From positions 1 through 44,493 of the IMG/VR virus record IMGVR_UViG_3300040815_002808: a stretch of DNA of 44,493 bases; one strand, written 5' to 3'. The notes beneath the pieces are model-generated. The model saw only the letters and a program-made list of their open reading frames with translations. It did not search any database and was not told the DNA's origin. The translations under genes were made by a program, and so were the position numbers. Source of the DNA: a virus. This document shows, in pieces, positions 34,501 to 42,200 of this stretch; within the stretch, counting starts at the first letter, position 1; every line of letters begins with the position of its first letter.

Positions 34501-37500
34501 GATCCGTGGGGATGATTTTTCTGAACTACCTGCTTATGATGAGCCAACAGTTACCGTTGCGGCAGAATATTCTTCAGCTGCAGAATATATTGCTGGCGCC
34601 ACAGGAAAATATCAAGTTGAAATTCTTGATTTTATAAATTCAGAATACAACGGCCTAGCATATGATGAAGTAAAATGCCGCAGAGATATTGGATATATTC
34701 TTGATGCAATTGCACAGGATATTGAATATGGTGGAAACGAGGCAACCATTACTGCTGCCAATTATTACTTCATTAGAGGCCAGCAGTTAATTGAAGAATA
34801 TCCTGAAAAGCAAACACTGCCAACAGGTTCAAATACTACAAATCTTTCATTGGCTGCCTATGACGGTCCCGTACCTAACTATTCAGATTATATTACTCTA
34901 GTTAACTCACTACCTAAATTACAACGTGAGCCAACCAGACTTGCATATGTTCATATGGCTGATGTTCTTGAGGATGTTGTCCAGAAAACACAAGTTACTC
35001 CATCGTTCGGTGCACAATTTACACCTACTAATGCAACGTATGACCCAGCAACTGGTGTATTTGTTGCTACTATCGGCACACACAGTTTGGTTGCTGGAGA
35101 TTATATTTGGCTTGCTGATGACGGAATTACGTTCAGTTGTGATATGGGTGCAGGCGGCGGTGTACAAAACCACACCTCTCCACAAGCACACCATCCTTTC
35201 TACAGACGACCTGTAAAAATTACATCTGTAGTTGCTAATACATCAATTACGATGAATGTGGGAACCGGTGGATCAGGTCAACAACCACATACATTTGTGT
35301 CGGCCGTTCCTAATGCAATCAGTGAAATAACAGGAGCAGTAAATGTTGTAGGACAAGAATTTAGAGGAACTGCTTCTGATGCTGCCACCGCACTTGTAGG
35401 TAAAAACTTAATACTTGATATTGCAAATGCAATTGATGATTTCAGTAAACCTGCTGACATTCCTGCTATATCAGGTGCACCCACAAGCAATCCTAAAAGA
35501 ACATATGCAAGAGAACAGATACAATTAAACAGAGATTTCATTATTGATGAGGTTGTTAGTTATATCAATGACCAATACTATACATATGATGAAGCAAAAT
35601 GTGCAAGAGATGCAGGCTTTATTCTTGATGCGGTTGCTAGAGATATTCTTACAGGTTCAAACTACAATTCAATTTACAGTGGACTTGCATACAGAATTGG
35701 CACAGCAGGTGCAAATAAAACTATTAATGAACAGCTTGCTGAGACAATTGAAGGTTTCAAATATGTCCAAAGAAAAGTAGAGGCGTCACTCACTGGCAAT
35801 GCACTTGCTAGAGCAACTGCAGGATTTACAGAGTTATACGATGTAATGACAAACGGAGAAACCGCTGCTGATGGTTATGTATTTGGTACTGCTAGTATTA
35901 GTACAAGTAACGGTAATGCTACTGCCGGTCTACAGGCAAACCGTGAATTTATGAAAGAAGAAATTGTTGCTTATATCAACCAGAACTTCGGTTCATTGGT
36001 ATATGACCAAAATAAGTGCAAGCGTGACACTGGACACTTTGTAGATGCGCTATCATATGATATCCAACACGGTTCAAATACTGGTGTTCGTAATTTTGCT
36101 AGACTATATTTTGAAAACGCAATAAGTGTTCTTCCTGCAGACCAACAACCTGCAACCGTAAGCGCATGGACTAGATTAGGTGTGGTTGCTGAACAGATTG
36201 TATTGAAACAACCTGTAACTGCAAGCCCAGGAAATGTAGTTATTCAGGATACATCTTCATTCGGTGGGACTACTGCTCCTATTGCTCAGCAAATTCAGGA
36301 TCTTACAAAAATTGTTTCTGATGCAATTGATGCAAACACTATTAGCCAATTACCTGCAGAAGTGTTACCACAGACCGAAAATTCAAATGCAACAGGCTAT
36401 GATTTAGAATATACCGAGGGTTATACAACTGCTGTTGCACTTAAATCAGTAATTCAACGTGACATTGTTGCTTATCTCAATTCCAAATTTAACTATCTGG
36501 AATATGACGAATCAAAATGCCGCAGAGATACAGGTTATATAGTAGATGCAATATCACATGACATTCAATATGGTGGCAATGCTGCTACAGTTAATGCAGC
36601 TGGTATATACTTTGAAAATGCAGTAAATGTTCTTGATCGTGACCAAAGGGAACCGACTAAACGTGCGTTTGAACATCTAGGTGAGATCGTAGAGCACATC
36701 ATCTATAATAATACAATAACACCATCAAGAGGAAATAACCAGTCTCAAACGACAGCTAATGTACCAGGTGCGAACCCTGCTAAACCAGAAATTGCAACTG
36801 ATGCAAAAAATCTTGCATGGATAATATCTGCAATTGCTGATGATGAAAATCCGGCAAATATTCCTGCCAGAAAAGATCCCGATATGTCTTGGGTAGGTTC
36901 AAACTATACTGCTGCAAAAGAATTACTCGATACAAACACAAATGAACTTGCAGAATCAGTAATCAAATATATCTCTACTACATATAAAGGATTGAGCTTC
37001 CCAGAAAATCAATGCCGCAGAGATATAGGTATATTAATTGATGCGGTATCGCATGATATTAACTACAACACAAACCAAGCAATACGTCAGTCTGCTCAGA
37101 TTTATTTTGAAAACGGAATAAGTGTTTTACCAATAGACACCAGAGAGCAAACAGCAGATGTTTATGAAAAAATGTCAAGTCTTATATCTGATGTTGTTCA
37201 GGAAATTGATACTTCAAACGTATCATTTAGTATTGCATCTACTCAGGATATCAGTGGTATTCCTGCAAATGCTAATACTGCAGTTCAGGTATCTGAATTA
37301 ATTGAAGTAATTGAACAAGTAATTAGAAATGACTCTACTGCTGTAATACCGCCACTTGACGAACCCGATACTTCTTGGGTTTCAGCAGACAAAGTATGGG
37401 CTGCATCGGCAATTGATGAAAATTCAGATACATTTGCTGACGATGTTCAGATATGGTTGAAGGAAAACTTTACCGTTCTCGATTACAACAAAGCAAAATG

Positions 37501-38794
37501 TCGTAGAGATACAGGTTATCTTATTGATGCCTTTAGCTTTGATCTTAATTATGGCGGTAATGCCGCATCAAGATGGAATGCTGATTTCTATTACTGGAAC
37601 AATATCTATCGTATACCGGAAGATCAAAGAGTTCCAACCGCACTTTCATATCGTCAACTTGGTAAAATATGTTCAGATGTTATTCTCGGTAAGGCAGTTG
37701 GTCAAGTACTTGAAGGAGAGAAAGGCACTGAGGTTGAAGCGGACAAAGTTAAGAAACTTGCCAATATCTTCTACAACACACAATATAATGATTCTACTCA
37801 ATATCTTCCAGTTCTTGAATATCCTAATTTCAATTGGGAAACAAATAAGATCTTTAACTTCTCAAGAGATATTCTTATCAGCCGTCGCAGAGAACTTCAA
37901 TCCGAAGTCGTACGCCACGTAAATCAAGAATATGGATTCTTAGATATAAATCTAGCTAGAAGAGATGCAATGAATCTTTTGGTTGCATTTACTAATGACT
38001 TTAGATTTATAAACACTTCACAGGCCGTGGCAGGTTCATACTTCGGTGATGGCTACGGTTCACAAAAATCATTGGGAGCATTTGTTGCTTCGTTCTTTGA
38101 CTTCGATGGAACACACGTATTCCCAGTGTTCAATCCCCCAAGTAACTATAAGGATTTAAGTTTCAAGGGTGCCGTAATTGATATAAATAATGTTATTACC
38201 GATGATATTAAACAAAATGATGCTTATATCCAATCAACCGATTATAATGGAAACAGATTTGCAGGTACAATATATGCCTGGGATCTTTCACTTAATGCTG
38301 GCGCTGGTGGATGGGCTAATATAGGAGCAAATAACGTGGATCTTCTTTACTCATTCTACAAATCTTTTGAGCGGATGAGAGATTACATTAATACTAATTT
38401 AACACCTGCCGATTCTAATAGCTATCACCAAGGAATGGTAAATGGTCTGTTCAATGATGTATTAATAGGAAATCTACTCAGACCTAATGTACTAACATTC
38501 GGAAGTCTTGTTGAATCCATTGCTCACCAGTTTAACGGCGCATCCGCAGGTGTAAACAGAACAGCACTTCCACTGAACTTTAGGAACCTTGGCTCGGCAA
38601 TTTCTGCTCTGGCATCTGTGCTTTCTGAGGACGGTGGACGGATCCGCTGGTCTGGTTCTGACGAATTGAATAACCAATACTTTGCTAGAGGTTTGAGAAT
38701 TAACGGTCAGACCGGACGGATTGAGGGTAGACCATTTACATCATCGGTAAGAAAACTTGCAAGACGGGCATCTAACAGTAGGGCAATAGTATAA
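28553..38794 (+). CDS. Giant 3413-residue repetitive tail fibre/appendage protein
   Basis: The N-terminus (MSKISELGPITGANTRTEDL) is the fibre-attachment type seen in marine T4-likes. Residues about 50-380 are a repetitive Asn/Ser/Thr-rich beta-helix with pentapeptide-like units (NSTFSTGGISTSTFDDGTIT). Residues about 425-765 look like a pectate-lyase-type beta-helix domain (HVAVDGDDSKPGTILQPVKT). The rest is built from two interleaved repeat families: about 11 helical units with a KCxRD core, and six beta units with an FTC/FSC core. The C-terminus is basic. Its size and repeats indicate a long host-contacting fibre or baseplate whisker. There is no sign of a frameshift across 10 kb. The stop overlaps the next ATG by one base. 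Confidence 0.8.
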   Translation: MSKISELGPITGANTRTEDLFVIVNLVQGDDGTKNITRKELVEAIQYEIFSRITITGGTIANVVMSNSTLNTVIINSSDFNLGEIDRSSFDRGTINDSVITDSSANNLVITNSTFSTGGISTSTFDDGTITDSTGDNLTITNSSFATGNISESSISTSDFDLGTVTNSTANNLVITNSEINDGTGNNMVFTNSTIDDSTYNNVTIDQGTANGLILTNIEIDELLLEDAEISNSSITTTSFEDGTISNTAIDTSTFVSGRILNSTANTLSIDDGSFYNSTGENIDLQTSVFNNGTISNSVLANNVISNSSFQGTMDDVVAQNMTITSSTAANTGLTQSTFQGAIVDSTISNTSIEDLDLDNVVIRNSKILESELTNFDMNLADQWEPKMDEDSYFAIKNAKTGDTEKISYRQLFDEVSKNTEKALKIHVAVDGDDSKPGTILQPVKTLERAAELALEKAGGSFNRNGLNDPVHISVGPGTHYTKGNVALPDDCAITSTSGQYATVIQALPGYEMNNAILLGSGGYSQGFSFFNWQVDNFDYPSGGFAYAYRPGAKILRSPYVRDSSQLSNFNRLDVEPPLSPFNTKGTVADLGRQLIMEAGHSGAFTEGDEVTFSSGAFGIISWDDDVASSDEVYVRNLKGNVEVGDYIYAQSGGVGQIKTVGIDDFPNPLVGRGGGVVLADRKQLDPDSLYTYWLCFGATPRTQNGIGYVAKNGAGVNGIGSLSIFVRVAFYALDGGQMTLNNSGTQFGDISMRSKGSTQVFQPTLTEAQLVQNTVFADAILDNAGLIIEDMVDYLTANTANGGLNYQAYDSDKCKRDTGIIIDSVGYDVALNTNYWGRLNGITYRSPISQRVYGEQLNETAGAIRHLKGEVEHIFRNSQVAVVERANTSFNETLNILEYGEDYANPLTFSDTGNSAQVGARQQIQENRSFIQDALLDWIDNNEEFYAYDSGKCRRDIEDYILPAVKYDMLLETNYNAVTAGNAYYMGTARKVIGQQRNETVGSFEYLRKITDDVLQANSSSAAVATYESFNEIINILDNAGKKFTPVTADYNPTTGSMTVNIGLHDLQVGQKILIDPESMVFTCSDDNYVTEISHPRPSDRVAYQRPLPITARTVTTITFLVGKAGVPFAHKFMRSTKDCITLLGSNIVYSDNAALDTDHKNARKQLQTNRTYIQDYMMAWIDDNYYIYDSDKCRRDTSQYILPAVQRDMLLGTNFNSVQTGVAYYTATASEVLKDQLDQTAGAITYLKGQVNSETLSDISAYEKTNEAFDKIIGIMLNAGKTYTPTNAAYDHITGLMEITLGDHDIQVGHAIVFDDLSITFSCPDDLGNPVEITHPRKTDPAYRTAMKVLEVTGTTVTINTGPAGVDKVHTFVSAAADSIRVSTYTGKYTPQSATYNGATGEFVATIGQHNIQVGQYIEIAPNSVVFTCSLDNNITEHPTPAPHHPAYKTPIVVSAVTPNSITVNVGPGAGGTHTFVRADVGAINADALIWSDPAKYNSYVTPTTATYIPATGVSEITIGTHTLTTGDFVEIMPYSLTFTCSQDSNATEHSYPRRGDGNYRVPVEITGTTSTTITVNVGAGAGGTHTFVRAAADAIAITNTSANSTNARKQIMDNKEFIKGEVVAYLNDNYFTYDGVRCARDTGLILDAVRRDVLTGSNFSSVFAGLAYRAGTASGDIVVTDQLTETVGAITWLKGEIGSNISGTSLTRSNAAFDEIIDIMNNGQGNADAISFGTETVGSTYTDARIALQNNKVFLQAEINAWIAVNYPDHTYDTAKCERDLGFIIDSVSFDIQHGSNTGSVNNARLYFNKAVSVLPESQQLITAEAFEHIAELARKLVRGEDVTASVGNFQSTDTSVPAGLTPTDADYNHTSGYMTLTFGSAHGLSVGDRVNFDENSITFSCPDDLGSPVNISHPRSTDPIFGDSVEITEVTANTITMYVYPAKVDKVHTFVSATTGGVKPTASGPSLRTAQLFNIISDMIRGDDFSELPAYDEPTVTVAAEYSSAAEYIAGATGKYQVEILDFINSEYNGLAYDEVKCRRDIGYILDAIAQDIEYGGNEATITAANYYFIRGQQLIEEYPEKQTLPTGSNTTNLSLAAYDGPVPNYSDYITLVNSLPKLQREPTRLAYVHMADVLEDVVQKTQVTPSFGAQFTPTNATYDPATGVFVATIGTHSLVAGDYIWLADDGITFSCDMGAGGGVQNHTSPQAHHPFYRRPVKITSVVANTSITMNVGTGGSGQQPHTFVSAVPNAISEITGAVNVVGQEFRGTASDAATALVGKNLILDIANAIDDFSKPADIPAISGAPTSNPKRTYAREQIQLNRDFIIDEVVSYINDQYYTYDEAKCARDAGFILDAVARDILTGSNYNSIYSGLAYRIGTAGANKTINEQLAETIEGFKYVQRKVEASLTGNALARATAGFTELYDVMTNGETAADGYVFGTASISTSNGNATAGLQANREFMKEEIVAYINQNFGSLVYDQNKCKRDTGHFVDALSYDIQHGSNTGVRNFARLYFENAISVLPADQQPATVSAWTRLGVVAEQIVLKQPVTASPGNVVIQDTSSFGGTTAPIAQQIQDLTKIVSDAIDANTISQLPAEVLPQTENSNATGYDLEYTEGYTTAVALKSVIQRDIVAYLNSKFNYLEYDESKCRRDTGYIVDAISHDIQYGGNAATVNAAGIYFENAVNVLDRDQREPTKRAFEHLGEIVEHIIYNNTITPSRGNNQSQTTANVPGANPAKPEIATDAKNLAWIISAIADDENPANIPARKDPDMSWVGSNYTAAKELLDTNTNELAESVIKYISTTYKGLSFPENQCRRDIGILIDAVSHDINYNTNQAIRQSAQIYFENGISVLPIDTREQTADVYEKMSSLISDVVQEIDTSNVSFSIASTQDISGIPANANTAVQVSELIEVIEQVIRNDSTAVIPPLDEPDTSWVSADKVWAASAIDENSDTFADDVQIWLKENFTVLDYNKAKCRRDTGYLIDAFSFDLNYGGNAASRWNADFYYWNNIYRIPEDQRVPTALSYRQLGKICSDVILGKAVGQVLEGEKGTEVEADKVKKLANIFYNTQYNDSTQYLPVLEYPNFNWETNKIFNFSRDILISRRRELQSEVVRHVNQEYGFLDINLARRDAMNLLVAFTNDFRFINTSQAVAGSYFGDGYGSQKSLGAFVASFFDFDGTHVFPVFNPPSNYKDLSFKGAVIDINNVITDDIKQNDAYIQSTDYNGNRFAGTIYAWDLSLNAGAGGWANIGANNVDLLYSFYKSFERMRDYINTNLTPADSNSYHQGMVNGLFNDVLIGNLLRPNVLTFGSLVESIAHQFNGASAGVNRTALPLNFRNLGSAISALASVLSEDGGRIRWSGSDELNNQYFARGLRINGQTGRIEGRPFTSSVRKLARRASNSRAIV
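30980..37980 (+). repeat. Tandem KCxRD helical modules in the giant fibre
   Basis: About eleven copies of a helical unit of the form YDxxKCRRDTGYIxDAxxxD occur between residues about 811 and 3010 (for example YDSDKCKRDTGIIIDS at 30980 and YDESKCRRDTGYIVDAISHD near 36508). Each has one Cys directly before the RD pair; the first is Cys815 and the last canonical one Cys2983. A degenerate twelfth unit near 37950 (LARRDAMNLLVAF) has lost the Cys. Copies differ strongly in DNA sequence, so this is an old protein repeat and not a recent DNA duplication. Confidence 0.85.
31683..35330 (+). repeat. Six copies of an approximately 100-residue beta module (FTC/FSC type)
   Basis: Copies start near 31683, 32404, 32722, 33055, 34140 and 35018. 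Each runs: YTPxxAxYxxxTG, a short strand ending in TIGxHxxxVG, then FTCxxD or FSCPDD, a His/Pro-rich turn (HPRxxDPxY), and a closing THTFV or VHTFV segment. Copies 2, 3 and 4 are nearly contiguous, and the others are separated by KCxRD modules. Each keeps one Cys in the FTC/FSC core. This looks like a small beta-sandwich used as a spacer or a surface-binding domain; I do not know a named family. Confidence 0.8.
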
Positions 38795-39225
38795 TGGCAA
38801 ATAATTCAATAACAACTATCGTAACAACACAGGCGCCCGATGCAAAACCGGTCGCTAAAAATCTAACACTTACCACGGAATGGGCTGTAGTAATTGAGGT
38901 TCCTAACTATGAAGTTCCTGAACTTGTATTTGGTGGATCTACTACAGTAGAACCTGGTATTGGTGAGGTAATATCACCATTGATTGTGTGCAATACAACA
39001 GCAAATACGGCAACATTAGACGTTAAAGTTTATAGATGGAACACCTCTAATAATTACTATTTGGTAAGAAATATGCCTGTACCAGGGTATGATACAATCC
39101 CAATTCCTTTGAACGGGCAATTTTTTGCAAGTGGTGATTTACTAGAAGTAAGATCTAATGCTAATAATGCCCTGGATGCTACACTATCATTCACACTTGG
39201 TCAATCTGAAGAGGATGATGTATAA
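38794..39225 (+). CDS. Small beta-rich structural protein of unknown function
   Basis: The 143-residue protein is rich in Thr, Asn and Val (LIVCNTTANTATLDVKVYRW) and looks like a single beta-sandwich domain ending in an acidic tail (SEEDDV). It has no Cys triad, signal or membrane segment, and I do not recognise a family. It overlaps the preceding and following fibre genes by one base each (TAATG), so it is almost surely translated together with them. A connector or tip protein between the giant fibre and the collagen-like fibre, or a fibre chaperone, is possible. Confidence 0.75.
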   Translation: MANNSITTIVTTQAPDAKPVAKNLTLTTEWAVVIEVPNYEVPELVFGGSTTVEPGIGEVISPLIVCNTTANTATLDVKVYRWNTSNNYYLVRNMPVPGYDTIPIPLNGQFFASGDLLEVRSNANNALDATLSFTLGQSEEDDV

Positions 39226-42200
39226 TGTCATCAAGGTTTAAGTCACTACGCAACAGAACGGTAACTCTTGGGCAAGGTATCCCACAGCAGTTTCCTATCA
39301 ATCTTGATCCGGCACCGTTTGAAGGGGCCGTGGTATATGCCGAGAATGGGCAGTTAAAATATTCTAACGGCACCGCATGGGTTGATCTTGGTGCGGGCCC
39401 ACAAGGTACACAAGGAGTTCAAGGAACTCAGGGTGTCCAGGGGTTACAAGGTGATTATGGACCAGGTTTTAATATTATTGGTTCGGTTCCGGATGTAAAT
39501 GTAGATCCACCGAACGATGAACAACTCACACTTAATACAGCATTCCCTAGCGCTTCGGTTGGTGAAGGCGTAATTGATAATACAGATGATGAACTTTGGG
39601 TTTACGATGGAGCTATCTGGGTAAATGTTGGATCATTTAGAGGTGTCCAGGGCTTTCAAGGTGTCCAAGGTGTTCAATCACTTCAAGGTACTATCGGTGA
39701 TAAAGGTGTCCAAGGTTATAGAGGTTATAGAGGCTTTCAAGGTACACAGGGTGTCCAAGGTATCCAGGGTGTTCAAGGAACTGATGGTAATCAAGGCACA
39801 CAAGGTGTGCAAGGTCTTCAAGGCGTGCAAGGTCTTCAAGGTGTCCAGGGTCCACAAGGCAACCAGGGTGTCCAGGGTGTTCAATCAACCCAAGGTGTTC
39901 AAGGTGTCCAGGGCACCCAAGGTACTCAAGGAGCACAGGGTCTTGTAGGTGACTTTGGTGGTTTAACTGTAAGATATAATTATAACGGATTAGATAGCAA
40001 TAACACAGATCCTACTCCTGGTATTATTAAAGGTAATAATGCTACTTTCGGTAATTCTACTTTACTGTTTATGGATGTTGATGATGCCGATGGCGTTAAT
40101 ATTGCATCACTTATCCAAGAATTTTTCGAGTCTACAAATCCTAACAGTAAGGGTTATTTAAAGATACAAGATGCTGCTAATGTTTATAACTATTTTGTTT
40201 TTGAAATACAAAATGGTGCATTAAGTGGTAGTACAAGTACTGGTTGGTACACATTAACAGTAAATGCAGTAATAGGTTCTTCAATAGCACTTTCTAATGG
40301 TACGGACGTACGTATATCGTTTACCCGTACTGGTGACCAAGGTGTGCAAGGTCTTCAAGGTACTCAAGGTATTCAGGCGGCACAGGGTCTGCAAGGCAAT
40401 CAGGGTGTCCAGGGTGTTCAATCAACACAAGGTGTTCAAGGTACTCAATCTCCACAGGGTCCGCAAGGACATCAAGGATACAGTGGTGGACTTACATTTG
40501 AATGGGACTTTAATTCTTCAACAACTGAAGGCTTCCCAGGATTAAACAATTGGTTACTTAATAATACAAGTGTAGTATCCGCCACTAAGATGTATATTGA
40601 TGATCTTACCAATACAGGTCGGAGAGTTGATGGGCTATTTGATTATCTCGATGGACAGACAAGTAATCCAAAAGGTACTATTTTTATTCGGACACCAAAA
40701 AACCCGAGTACTGATGATTATCAATTCTTAATTTATAGCTTTAGTAATTGGACCTGGTCACCTACCGGTACTGGTAGAGATTGGGGACATTTTGATATTA
40801 CTCTTATGGACAGGAGTGAATTAGAAGGTACTGATTTAAGTCCTGGTACTAGTTGGAATACAGGTGCTGTTGCTGGTTTTGGTTCTACTGCAATTATTGA
40901 CTTTATTCCACACGGTGATCGTGGTCCACAAGGTATTCAAGGTACTCAATCAACACAGGGTATTCAAGGTGCTCAAGGTTTCCAAGGTGTTCAATCAACA
41001 CAAGGTATTCAAGGTGTCCAATCCGTACAAGGCTTTCAAGGTACTCAAGGTGCACAAGGCACTGTAGGTATTCAAGGTAACCAAGGTGTGCAGGGTGTAC
41101 AAAGTATTCAAGGTAGCACAGGTGCGTATGGTGGAATATCATTTGAATATAACTTTATTCCTGATATTACCTCAACTGATCCTGGCACTGGCAACTTAAA
41201 GGTAAATAATAATACCTTACTAAACGGCACAGAGTTCCGAATCAATAGAACTGATGCAGTTGCAAATAATATTGAAGAATTTTTAAGAACAACAGACGAC
41301 TCTACCAGTCCTGTAAAAGGCCATTTAAAAGTAACCTCGGTAGATGATCCTTCCATATTCATCTTATATGAATTTACTAATACTACAGAAACAACACCTT
41401 ATTTTACATTTGATATTCAAAATGGTGTTGGTAATGCTACTCAGTCATACTTTATAGGCTTACCGGCGGTTGTAGTAACATTTGTTAGAACTGGTGATAA
41501 GGGAGTTCAAGGTGTTCAAGGTGTCCAGGGCACCCAAGGTACTCAGGGTGTTCAAGGCAACCAAGGTGTTCAAGGTGTTCAATCGACGCAAGGTGTGCAG
41601 GGTATCCAATCAGTACAAGGTACTCAGGGCGATCAGGGTGTTCAAGGTGTCCAATCTACCCAAGGTGTACAGGGTACTCAATCCGTACAAGGTTTCCAAG
41701 GTGTACAGGGTACTCAAGGCGCTCAAGGATTGCAGGGAACACAAGGTGTTCAAGGTCTGCAAGGTATTCAAGGCATGGAAGGTGCGAGAACATTTCTTGT
41801 CACCAATGATGGTTCTTCATTCTGGGAAGTAGATGGAGTTACTAACAACCCAACACTGCAATTGCTGAGAGGATTTACTTATGTCTTTGAGGTAGACGCA
41901 TCGGGTCATCCTTTCTATATTAAAACTGTAGCAGGTACCGGCACTGGAAATCAATTTACTACTGGTGTAACTGGAGCAGGTACTCAGGTTGGTAATGTAA
42001 TCTTTAAGGTTCCTGCATCAGCACCAGATACACTGTACTATCAATGTTCAGTTCATGCTGGAATGGTAGGTACACTTTCAATATCTGACTTGGGCCCACA
42101 AGGCGTCCAAGGGGTGCAGGGAGTACAAGGTGTCCAAGGTGAGGTAGGACCTCCTGGTAGCTTTGGTGGTATTACATTCGACTACACATTCGACGATGAT

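Noticed and set aside
40300-40340. A possible frameshift in the collagen-like gene at a T-run
   Set aside because: Recounting the bases (TCG TTT ACC CGT) shows the frame is intact, and all collagen tracts and globular inserts stay in phase with the ATG at 39225.
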